A stretch of 6,071 bases of DNA from an uncultured Spartobacteria bacterium (GTDB lineage: Bacteria; Verrucomicrobiota; Verrucomicrobiia; Chthoniobacterales; JAATET01). The notes below the pieces were generated by a model that saw only the letters and a list, made by a program, of their open reading frames with translations, did no database searches and was not told the DNA's origin. This document shows, piece after piece, positions 1 through 5,241 of this stretch. The position numbers and the translations under genes are program-made. The number at the start of each line of letters is the position of its first letter. Positions within the stretch are counted from its first letter, which is position 1. The stretch is from contig CALGTD010000106.1 of the NCBI GenBank assembly GCA_937901895.1, positions 1 through 6,071 on the forward strand, in the 5' to 3' direction.

Positions 1-22
1 GTAAGCGTCGCTTCGAGTGCCT
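1..22 (+). repeat. Left terminal inverted repeat of the IS66 element
   Basis: Bases 1-22 are the exact reverse complement of 2383-2404, beginning GTAAGCGTCGCTTCGAGTGC. The match stops at base 23. The window starts exactly on the first base of the element, so the left flank and its target duplication are not visible. Confidence 0.95.
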
Positions 23-57
23 TCTTGACGAGGTAAGTGCGGTAATTGCGATGCGCG

Positions 58-91
58 GATTGGAGATACCGTAACTACGGTATCTCCGATC
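58..91 (-). terminator. Strong hairpin after tnpC, possible transcript end
   Basis: Bases 62-73 and 76-87 form a perfect 12-bp inverted repeat with a 2-base loop. After one mismatch, three more pairs (58-60 with 89-91) extend it. It sits at the tnpC stop codon, between the gene and the left IS end. There is no T-run after it in the minus direction, so it is not a textbook intrinsic terminator. It could equally shield the transposase genes from outside transcription or be a subterminal protein-binding site, because its centre contains GTAACTACG, which recurs at the other end. Confidence 0.45.
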
Positions 92-1565
92 AGGATGCTG
101 ACGCCGCGGTGCGCCAGTGCGCGGGCAACAGCGGGTGCAGATCGTCAGCCGTGGTCATCGTTGGCAATCGGGTGAGCACGTCGCGGAGGTAAGCGTGCGG
201 GTCGTGACCATGGCGCTGGCAGCTGACGACCAGCGAGTAGATGACAGCCGCGCGATCGCCGGCGTCGGGATGCCCGACGAAGAGCCAGTTTTTCGCTCCG
301 AGTTTGCTCGGCCTGATAGCGTTCTCGACCGCGTTGGTATCGAGCTTGGTTTGGCTGTGCCGCACGTGAGCGGTGAGCGGTGTCCACTGGCCGAGGCCGG
401 AGCGAGGCAGCACGCGCTTCTGCAGCGCGACGACCAGTCGACGCAGCCGCGCTAGCGGCCGGGCAAAGTGCTCCTGCCGGAGGGCCGCGCGGCGATCGCC
501 GACCTGTTGCTCGTCCCACTGCGCTTCGAGCGCGTAGAGTTCACCGATCAGGCGCAGCACGCGCTCCGCCGTCCGCGGCCGCTCGGCCGCCGCTTCGATA
601 AACCGCCGACGAGCATGGGCCCAACATCCAGCCCACTCGACATGGGGATGAGCGCGCGCATACGCGGCGTATCCCTCGTAGCCGTCCGAGTGCAAGACGC
701 CGCAATACTCGCCGAGCAGACGCTCGGCCTCTTCGTGCCGCCGGGATAAGCGCCACTCGAAGATGACATCGCCTCCGGGACGTGACAGCGCCCACAACCA
801 ACCGGTGGTTGTTTTCCCATCCCGCAGGTCCGGGTCGTTGCACCGGATCGGAGTTTCATCGGCCTGCACATATCCGCTTTGCAGCAGTTGGCGCTTCATC
901 TGTTTCACCAGCGGTTCCAAGAGCGCCGTCGCCGCCCCGACCCAGTCGCTTAAATTTTGCCGCGAGATCGGGGCACCCCACCGTGCCAGCATCTTTTCCT
1001 GCCGGAACAGCGGCAGGTGGTCGCAAAATTGCGCGGTCAGAGCCCACGCGATCAATCCCGCCGAGGCGAAGCCGCCGCTCACCACGCGCTTCGGCGCTGG
1101 CGCGAGCAGCGGCGCACGGTTCCGATCCAGACAGTGCCGATACTTCGGGCGCACGATCTGGCGCTTGAACAGTTGCGGCGGGATCACATCCACCTCGAAG
1201 GTGCATTCCTCGCCGATCCGCTCGTAGAGCGAGGGATCCGCTTTCACCGCCTCCGGCTCGATGATCACCGTCTCCTTCACCGGCAGGTGAGCGAAGGACT
1301 CCACCGGCAGCGTGCGTTTCGGCGCCGGTCCCGCAGTCCGCTCGTAACTGATCTGCTCGACCGGCCGCTCCGCGGCCGCGCACCTCTGCTCCAGCGCCTC
1401 CAGCTTCAAGAGCAACTGCGTGCGATCCAGTTTCTCACTCTTCCCCGGCCCGAACAGCTGTTGCTTGAACCACTCGATCTGCGCCCGCATCACCGCCAGC
1501 TCCTCGCGCAAGACGCCATTCTCCCGCCGCAGGTCTTGCATGGCTTCGATGGTCGCGGCGCTCAT
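90..1565 (-). CDS. tnpC: IS66 transposase TnpC (DDE enzyme)
   Basis: A 491-residue protein, within the usual range for the DDE transposase of IS66 elements, which cuts and joins the IS ends. Residues about 5-45 form a heptad-like coiled coil ending in the family signature FGPGKSEKLD. The catalytic domain shows D236 in QADETP, D294 in HSDGYEGY and E414 in NAVENAIRP, with the conserved CWAHARRRF insert at 314-322. The segment that normally carries the IS66 zinc-binding CxxC pairs is degenerate: between residues 100 and 160 only C121 and C145 remain. The ATG at 1565 is preceded by GTCGAG with no good ribosome-binding site, so translation may depend on tnpB, which ends 60 bp upstream in the same frame. 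The family call is very secure. Confidence 0.96.
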   Translation of the reverse strand: MSAATIEAMQDLRRENGVLREELAVMRAQIEWFKQQLFGPGKSEKLDRTQLLLKLEALEQRCAAAERPVEQISYERTAGPAPKRTLPVESFAHLPVKETVIIEPEAVKADPSLYERIGEECTFEVDVIPPQLFKRQIVRPKYRHCLDRNRAPLLAPAPKRVVSGGFASAGLIAWALTAQFCDHLPLFRQEKMLARWGAPISRQNLSDWVGAATALLEPLVKQMKRQLLQSGYVQADETPIRCNDPDLRDGKTTTGWLWALSRPGGDVIFEWRLSRRHEEAERLLGEYCGVLHSDGYEGYAAYARAHPHVEWAGCWAHARRRFIEAAAERPRTAERVLRLIGELYALEAQWDEQQVGDRRAALRQEHFARPLARLRRLVVALQKRVLPRSGLGQWTPLTAHVRHSQTKLDTNAVENAIRPSKLGAKNWLFVGHPDAGDRAAVIYSLVVSCQRHGHDPHAYLRDVLTRLPTMTTADDLHPLLPAHWRTAASAS

Positions 1566-1625
1566 CTCGACGGATTGAGAGCAGCCCGCACACCAAAAGT
1601 TTCCACGCGTTATATTATATTTTTG
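1566..1625 (-). promoter_or_regulatory. AT-rich tnpB-tnpC spacer with possible -10 box
   Basis: This 60-bp gap is strikingly AT-rich at its tnpB end compared with the GC-rich genes around it, and contains TATAAT on the minus strand (1614-1619). No convincing -35 hexamer lies 16-18 bp upstream (the candidate at 1637-1642 reads CGTGGT), so this is at most a weak internal promoter for tnpC. The spacer contains no stop codon in the tnpC frame, which is also the tnpB frame. The role is inferred. Confidence 0.2.
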
Positions 1626-1973
1626 TCAGCGCTCATACCACGGCTTCAGCGCAGCGCCTTTCAGTTCCACTCCGCCGACGATCAACGCCAGCGCCTCCGG
1701 CGTCAGCGAGAGTTTGCGTTTCGCCTCGCTCGGCTCCGGCCAGGAGAAACGTCCCGACTCGAGCCGCTTCGCCACGATCACCACACCCGTGCCGTCCCAA
1801 TATAAAAGCTTCAGCCGCGTCCGCTCGCGATTCGTGAAGCAAAACACCGCGCCTTGCTTCGGGTCCTCGCCCAACTGCGACTGCGCCGCGAGCCACAGCC
1901 CGTCGTATTGCTTGCGCATGTCCACCGAATCCACCGCCACGAAGATCCGGACCGAACGCGGAAAGACCAGCAT
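1626..1973 (-). CDS. tnpB: IS66 accessory protein TnpB
   Basis: A 115-residue protein of the IS66 Orf2/TnpB family, which is needed for transposition in IS66 elements although its biochemical role is unclear. It is unrelated to the RNA-guided TnpB of IS200/IS605. Recognisable blocks are VDMRKQYDGL (17-26), DPKQGAVFCF (37-46), the NRERTRLKLLYWD core (48-60) and KRLESGRFSWPEP (69-81). The length is normal for the family. The ATG at 1973 follows the tnpA stop by 6 bp, and a GGAG lies within the end of tnpA, so the two genes are probably coupled. It ends in TGA followed by C. Confidence 0.95.
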   Translation of the reverse strand: MLVFPRSVRIFVAVDSVDMRKQYDGLWLAAQSQLGEDPKQGAVFCFTNRERTRLKLLYWDGTGVVIVAKRLESGRFSWPEPSEAKRKLSLTPEALALIVGGVELKGAALKPWYER

Positions 1974-1979
1974 CGCGCT

Positions 1980-2345
1980 TCAACTCCGCAACGCACGCAC
2001 CAGTGCGACCACTTCCTCGACGCGCCCACCGCGCACCGTCGTGCCGTCAGCCAGTCGCACCTCGATCCCGCTGCTGCGCGCACTCACTGGCAACGCCACC
2101 TCCGCGAAGCGCACCGCCGCCACGGCGGGCACCTCCTCACCGGCTCGCTTCGCCGCGCCCTGCGTCCAGTTGCAGAACGTCGTATACCGGACGCCCTCGC
2201 GCTGCGCGAACGCCCGCCGCGTCAACCCGCTCTCTCGAAACGCTGCCAGCAACTGCTCCCGCCTTTCCCGCGGCACGTGCTGCCGTCCCGCTCGATCCCG
2301 TCGCTCCCCGTGATGCACCAACTCCGTAGTTACCGTCGTTCCCAT
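1980..2345 (-). CDS. tnpA: IS66 accessory protein TnpA (helix-turn-helix)
   Basis: A 121-residue protein of the IS66 Orf1/TnpA type. Residues about 27-62 form a helix-turn-helix of the transposase_8/IS3-like kind (ERREQLLAAFRESGLTRRAF, then YTTFCNW), likely to bind the IS ends. The C-terminal part (94-121) carries the family's IEVRLADG strand and a terminal ALVRALRS helix. It is the first gene of the IS operon. The ATG at 2345 has only AGG directly before it, a poor ribosome-binding site. A TACAAT box lies about 17 bp upstream. The gene appears complete. Confidence 0.92.
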   Translation of the reverse strand: MGTTVTTELVHHGERRDRAGRQHVPRERREQLLAAFRESGLTRRAFAQREGVRYTTFCNWTQGAAKRAGEEVPAVAAVRFAEVALPVSARSSGIEVRLADGTTVRGGRVEEVVALVRALRS

Positions 2346-2382
2346 CCTGTCACTCTACACGATTGTAGTTCCCGTAACTACG
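2325..2382. repeat. Subterminal GTAACTACG repeats by the right IS end
   Basis: The 9-mer GTAACTACG occurs at 2374-2382 (plus) and as its complement at 2325-2333, and once more at 71-79 near the left end, inside the hairpin. Between the two right copies, 2365-2370 and 2376-2381 form an inverted repeat (GTAGTT/AACTAC, 5-base loop). Their position at both ends suggests binding sites for TnpA, TnpB or TnpC, which is an inference. Confidence 0.45.
2362..2367 (-). promoter_or_regulatory. Candidate -10 box for tnpA
   Basis: On the minus strand this reads TACAAT, one base from the consensus, upstream of the tnpA ATG. No good -35 hexamer lies 16-18 bp upstream; that stretch falls in the terminal repeat and reads around GAGTGC. 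It also overlaps the GTAGTT/AACTAC inverted repeat, so a bound transposition protein could repress it. The evidence is weak. Confidence 0.3.
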
Positions 2383-2404
2383 AGGCACTCGAAGCGACGC
2401 TTAC
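2383..2404 (-). repeat. Right terminal inverted repeat of the IS66 element
   Basis: This is the perfect 22-bp partner of bases 1-22, ending ...GACGCTTAC-3' on the plus strand. It lies 37 bp upstream of the tnpA start. The base after it (2405) begins the putative 8-bp target copy CGTCTACA, which is also the inner part of an older IS66-like end. Confidence 0.95.
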
Positions 2405-2434
2405 CGTCTACAAGGCAGAGCGTCCGACGCTTAC
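2405..2434 (-). repeat. Remnant end of an older IS66-type element
   Basis: On the minus strand, 2434-2405 begins GTAAGCGTCG, identical to the first ten bases of the present IS ends, and again agrees at positions 18-22 (TGCCT) and 24-27 (GTAG) with the present right end. After 30 bases it is cut by the present IS. This is best read as the outer 30 bp of a related but diverged IS66 element into which the present one inserted. The flank beyond it, CCCACAGG (2435-2442), would be one copy of its 8-bp target duplication. Chance is an alternative but unlikely given the exact placement. Confidence 0.6.
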
Positions 2435-2611
2435 CCCACAGGCCGCCGTCTCGCGGTGGACCTTCAGCGCCGCCCCGATGGCTTTGTCCGATTGGCCCTG
2501 TGCCCCAGCAAGGATAACGCGCGATTGTAGCACGTCCTGCTGCGGGTGGAGCCGGCGCGAACCCACTGCTCTAAACGGACGCTTATGCCGATCTATTTCC
2601 GGGACACTACA
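2435..2611 (-). pseudogene. Truncated IS630-like transposase N-terminus
   Basis: An open reading frame without a start codon runs from just after a TAG at 2612-2614 to the older IS66-type end at 2434. Its translation contains LQSRVILAGAQGQSDKAIGA followed by ALKVHRETAA. This matches the helix-turn-helix pattern at the N-terminus of IS630-type transposases, where R-x-x-(I/V)-(L/V) precedes AxGxS(D/N)xxIAxxLxVxxxTxxxW. The expected tryptophan-containing end of the recognition helix is replaced by the IS66 junction, and no catalytic domain is in the window. The call rests on pattern memory of the family; another helix-turn-helix protein is possible. Confidence 0.5.
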
Positions 2612-2749
2612 CTAGGAGCCCCGTGGTCGGGGTTACACGCGATCCCCAAGCGCTTCTGCGGGCCATCTCGACGAGCCTCGACTTGTCAACGTCCTCGCGG
2701 TGCGCGCCGAACCGTCGATCGCGCATTTTATTGAGTGGGAACATACACT
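2612..2749. other. Intergenic stretch after the immunity-type gene
   Basis: No gene was recognised here. The only structure is a small 5-bp hairpin (CCCCG/CGGGG, 2619-2632) without a T-run in either direction. The short reading frames here show no recognisable motif. Confidence 0.5.
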
Positions 2750-3418
2750 TCAGTGAGGAGGGGCTGCCCGCGTTTCGAGAAGGATCGTCGACTTTATCAG
2801 CTCGCGCAACGCTTCCGCTTTCGGCTTCCACTTATGTTCCTTTCCGCGCCCCGCTTCCCAAGCCATAATGGTAAAACCAACGTCTAGGAATAACTCATCG
2901 TTTAGCGGCAAGGAGAAGATTTCCAAGCAATCCGGCTCTCGCGTCTTGGGATCACCGAATCTGTTCCACTCACGCCGCACTGCGGCCATACCATTAAGCG
3001 AGACGCGGGAAAAAACACATCCTGTAGCGCGCCCTTCGATCGTGCTATTCCACTGACGAACATAACTTTCTAATCCCTCGACCGTTTCGACGTTACCGCT
3101 AAACTGTGGCAACTTTTGCTGAACCATGCAGTGGAACTCCAAGCTTCCGTAAGCACCGCCCCAAAAGGGGCCACGGAGATCATATGAGGTTCCGGCAACT
3201 AGTCGAAATCCATTTTTGCGAAAGCTCACATCATCAGGCGTGAATTGTTCCTCGATCTCTCTTGGCCCCAGCTTACGCGCTATCTCACTAGGCAAAGAAA
3301 ACCGCACGACGTAACCGGGCAAATTGATAGCGTAGTGTTTCATCATCGGAGCTTTCGCTTGCAAAGGAGGCACATTCGCACACCACAGCACAATTATTAG
3401 CACAACTTTTTTAAACAT
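2750..3418 (-). CDS. Exported protein, probable immunity partner of the Rhs tip
   Basis: A 222-residue protein of no family I recognise. Residues 1-23 look like a Sec signal peptide: two lysines, the hydrophobic run VVLIIVLW, then a polar end with possible cleavage after QA or AKA. The mature part is a mixed alpha/beta domain with many aromatic residues and four cysteines (FHCMV, TGCVF, PDCLE and one in the signal), which could form disulfides in the periplasm. It starts 21 bp after the Rhs toxin-tip gene on the same strand, the standard place for an immunity gene. An AGGA ribosome-binding site lies 8 bp before the ATG. Base composition is AT-rich like the toxin gene. The immunity role is inferred from position and export. 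It fits a lipase toxin that attacks membranes from the periplasm, as known for Tle-Tli pairs. Confidence 0.65.
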   Translation of the reverse strand: MFKKVVLIIVLWCANVPPLQAKAPMMKHYAINLPGYVVRFSLPSEIARKLGPREIEEQFTPDDVSFRKNGFRLVAGTSYDLRGPFWGGAYGSLEFHCMVQQKLPQFSGNVETVEGLESYVRQWNSTIEGRATGCVFSRVSLNGMAAVRREWNRFGDPKTREPDCLEIFSLPLNDELFLDVGFTIMAWEAGRGKEHKWKPKAEALRELIKSTILLETRAAPPH

Positions 3419-3426
3419 ATTTATAA

Positions 3427-3430
3427 TCCT
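3427..3430 (-). promoter_or_regulatory. Ribosome-binding site of the immunity-type gene
   Basis: AGGA on the minus strand, 8 bases before the ATG at 3418 and within the 21-bp gap after the Rhs-tip stop codon. It is one of the clearer Shine-Dalgarno sites in the window and supports the chosen start and independent initiation. Confidence 0.55.
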
Positions 3431-3439
3431 GTGACTGTG

Positions 3440-4750
3440 TCACCTTGTGCGCCATCTGGAAGAGGGTAACGTGTGGGGGCTAATGTTCTCGTTCATAAAT
3501 AAGAGCGGTGATGCGAGCACGCTACCCAGCATTGAGAACACCCCCCCATTTACACCAATAACGCTGGGCACCGCGTCCCAGACACTATAGCTATAACCGT
3601 CGACCCGCACCGCGACTTCCGCAGCGATCCTGTTGGTAATCCAACGATTGTTGGCCCCTGCATTAAACGTAACAGAATTGGCCGACAGATCTCCCCCAAC
3701 GTATCGCATAGCCTCAGCAAAAATAGCGCCGCCTTGACTGTGAGCGATCCATTCGACCTTCCTTCCGGAAGATTGAATTTTTTGCAATTCAGCCGCAACC
3801 ATCTTGGCCACGTCGGTAGTTAAGCCAAGCTTATCTAATGCCGTCTCCCTAATATCGCGAAAGAAACCTTTCGACGGATTATTAAATAACGTATATTCTG
3901 TTACTTGGTTTCCGAACTTATGCTGAACATGCTTCCCCCCTAAGTAAGCATGTCGTGCGAGGGATCCGAGGATTCCGTTCAAGTAGGCGTGCTCAGTCGT
4001 TACGCCATCCGTTTTACCAACGACTATCCACTGACCTGCAGCGTTCATACGAACCAAATAAGTCCCTATTTCCCCGCCCCCCCCGGAAACAGCTGAGTAG
4101 TAATAACCAATCAACTTTCCGTTCCGAGTTATTGGGATAGAAACAACTGTCCCTGGTTTTATACCTCGCTCTGTCGCTTCGGCTTGGGCATGCGCCTCCA
4201 CTTCAGCAGTCGTTCGCGGAGACATTCCGATCCCATTAGAGAAATATCTCTCCACGGTCAGTGACCTATCTAGGCTCTGTCCATAAAGTGTATAGGTGAA
4301 GAGGTTGTCCTGCCAGTATGTATCGCCACTCATTCCATCGGGGCCAACACCGCCCGTGCGGAAAATGCGGTCGAATGTGTCTTCACGATCAGTAGCTACG
4401 GGCGTAGCTGAATCTGTTTTCGCCGTAAACCAATTCCACACACCCTTCATGCCTAGGTAGTCGTAATTATTCACGCCATCATTGCCGCAGAAGCCATACA
4501 GATTCAAACCGCCGGCTTCCTCGATGGGGTCGCGGTTTAGGAACAATCGCCGACCCGACGCACTTTCGTAGCCGTAAGCCGCGCAACCCGGTGCGATTCC
4601 GCGACGTGGAGCGCGCGCATTCCAGGTGCGACCCGATGCGTTGCGTCGCGGACCCCCGACGCGAGTTTTTGGGGAGGAGGTCGCCCGTTTCAGCGCGCGC
4701 CGTCGCCGCGTCAAAGCGGCTAAAGAAGAGGCGGCAGGGGCGACGACCAC
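3440..4750 (-). CDS. Orphan Rhs C-terminal tip with lipase-like toxin domain
   Basis: The frame from a GTG at 4750 gives 436 residues. Residues about 1-58 are low-complexity Arg/Pro/Ala and probably not real protein. Residues 59-101 are the end of an Rhs core: YGYESASGRR, then LNRDPIEEAGGLNLYGF, then NNYDYLGM. Everything after about 101 is a variable toxin-type domain. It holds VEWIAHSQGGAIFAEA, the nucleophile elbow of an alpha/beta hydrolase, with S338 as candidate nucleophile, D392 in VWDAVP as candidate acid and H426 in ISPHTLP as candidate histidine. This suggests a lipase or phospholipase. Complete Rhs proteins usually exceed 1000 residues, so this is a displaced tip. It may be expressed only after recombination with a full Rhs gene, or from an internal start such as the ATG at 4450. 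The toxin part is AT-rich compared with its flanks, which is usual for acquired Rhs tips. Confidence 0.75.
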   Translation of the reverse strand: MVVAPAASSLAALTRRRRALKRATSSPKTRVGGPRRNASGRTWNARAPRRGIAPGCAAYGYESASGRRLFLNRDPIEEAGGLNLYGFCGNDGVNNYDYLGMKGVWNWFTAKTDSATPVATDREDTFDRIFRTGGVGPDGMSGDTYWQDNLFTYTLYGQSLDRSLTVERYFSNGIGMSPRTTAEVEAHAQAEATERGIKPGTVVSIPITRNGKLIGYYYSAVSGGGGEIGTYLVRMNAAGQWIVVGKTDGVTTEHAYLNGILGSLARHAYLGGKHVQHKFGNQVTEYTLFNNPSKGFFRDIRETALDKLGLTTDVAKMVAAELQKIQSSGRKVEWIAHSQGGAIFAEAMRYVGGDLSANSVTFNAGANNRWITNRIAAEVAVRVDGYSYSVWDAVPSVIGVNGGVFSMLGSVLASPLLFMNENISPHTLPSSRWRTR

Positions 4751-4801
4751 GCCGTCACCCTGCGGCGTTTTCCGCTGCGACGGAAGCCAGATTCCCGGAC
4801 G
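4574..4801. other. Non-coding junction between hicA and the Rhs remnant
   Basis: This very GC-rich stretch is open in the Rhs frame right back to the hicA stop codon, but its translation looks like out-of-frame GC-rich sequence and not Rhs core. It contains a 9-bp inverted repeat (TCCGCGACG at 4598-4606 with its complement at 4644-4652) and the direct repeat GGTGCGA at 4590 and 4625. It marks where Rhs homology stops. It may hold the recombination boundary, but no attachment site could be defined. Confidence 0.4.
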
Positions 4802-5041
4802 TCAAAATGATGCAAGGATGTCTTCACGCGTGACGCCTTTGGCGGCGGCGACTTCGCGCAGGATCGCGTTGAGTGTCCCGATGCGCAGCGGTTTGTGATC
4901 GGGCACGGAGACGCGGTGATGCTGCGGTGTCTCGGTCTGCAAGATGATGTGGCTACCGACCTGGTTGACCTTCGCGTAACTCCACCGCGTGCAGAGCACG
5001 TGCGCCAGATCGCGGCCGTAAAGATCGCGCGGCAGCTTCAC
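4802..5041 (-). CDS. hicA: HicA-like mRNA interferase toxin
   Basis: A 79-residue protein with the HicA (YcfA-like) double-stranded-RNA-binding fold pattern: KLPRDLYGRDLAHVL at the start, VNQVGSHIILQ with the catalytic histidine at position 31, VPDHKPLRIGTLNAILREV (46-64), and the terminal GVTREDIL helix. HicA toxins cleave mRNA and tmRNA in the cytoplasm and stop translation. The length is typical. Translation starts at a GTG (5041) that overlaps the hicB stop as GTGA, implying coupling. The toxin therefore follows its antitoxin, the reverse of the classical hicAB order but common for this small type. The family call is secure; activity is not shown. Confidence 0.9.
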   Translation of the reverse strand: MKLPRDLYGRDLAHVLCTRWSYAKVNQVGSHIILQTETPQHHRVSVPDHKPLRIGTLNAILREVAAAKGVTREDILASF

Positions 5042-5241
5042 GCGAGCACTTCGTCGCGGACCAGATGCAAACGCAGGCGCTGCGGCGCCGGCCGATCAAA
5101 GTAAAACGCCGTCACCGCTTCGCGCACGTTGGCGCGCAGCTCCTCCCAAGTGTCCGCCTGCGTGATCACGCTCTCGCCCAACGCTTCGGCAACATAGCCG
5201 CCATCGGCTTCCTGGGTGACCATAAAAACGAGCTCGTTCAT
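5038..5241 (-). CDS. hicB: Small HicB-like antitoxin
   Basis: A 67-residue protein of the short HicB/UPF0150 type. It begins MNELVFMVTQEADGGYVAEA, followed by the ADTWEELRANVREAV helix (30-44) and the conserved end RLRLHLVRDEVLA. The partial RNase H-like fold of HicB binds and blocks HicA. It lacks the C-terminal DNA-binding domain found in longer HicB proteins, so autoregulation may be absent or weak. The ATG at 5241 overlaps the recombinase stop codon (ATGA), and no Shine-Dalgarno is visible upstream. Expression is thus likely to depend on translation of the recombinase gene. Confidence 0.88.
   Translation of the reverse strand: MNELVFMVTQEADGGYVAEALGESVITQADTWEELRANVREAVTAFYFDRPAPQRLRLHLVRDEVLA

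Larger units (their letters stand above)
1..2404 (-). mobile_element. Complete IS66-family insertion sequence
   Basis: The element is 2404 bp and begins and ends with perfect 22-bp inverted repeats that start 5'-GTAAGCG, the terminal type expected of IS66 elements. It carries the classical three genes in the order tnpA, tnpB, tnpC, all on the minus strand and all apparently intact. The family normally makes an 8-bp target duplication. The right flank would be CGTCTACA (2405-2412), but the left flank lies outside the window, so this cannot be checked here. A strong hairpin follows tnpC, and 9-bp repeats lie near both ends. Assignment to the family is firm; no specific named IS is claimed. Confidence 0.95.

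Noticed and set aside
957..1805. Long plus-strand reading frame (282 codons) opposite tnpC and tnpB
   Set aside because: It is antisense to two clearly recognised genes, Arg/Leu-rich, and shows no motif; long antisense frames are expected in GC-rich genes.
2576..2587. A third IS66-end-like motif (GACGCTTA)
   Set aside because: It ends in TTAT where the family ends in TTAC, matches only about eight bases, and lies within the IS630-like reading frame, so chance is likely.
1854..2615. Plus-strand reading frame of 253 codons across tnpA and the IS right end
   Set aside because: It runs over the IS boundary and is the reverse-strand shadow of tnpA and tnpB, with no domain pattern.
2619..2632. 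Hairpin CCCCG/CGGGG as terminator of the immunity-type gene
   Set aside because: The stem is only 5 bp, with no T-run after it in either direction.
2546..2734. Small plus-strand reading frame of 62 codons next to the IS
   Set aside because: It has no motif and no convincing ribosome-binding site, and its 5' half is opposite the better supported IS630-like remnant.
4598..4652. Integron attC-like site between hicA and the Rhs remnant
   Set aside because: A 9-bp inverted repeat is present, but no GTTRRRY-type core or paired R/L boxes could be found, and the enzyme shows no recognised integron-integrase insert.
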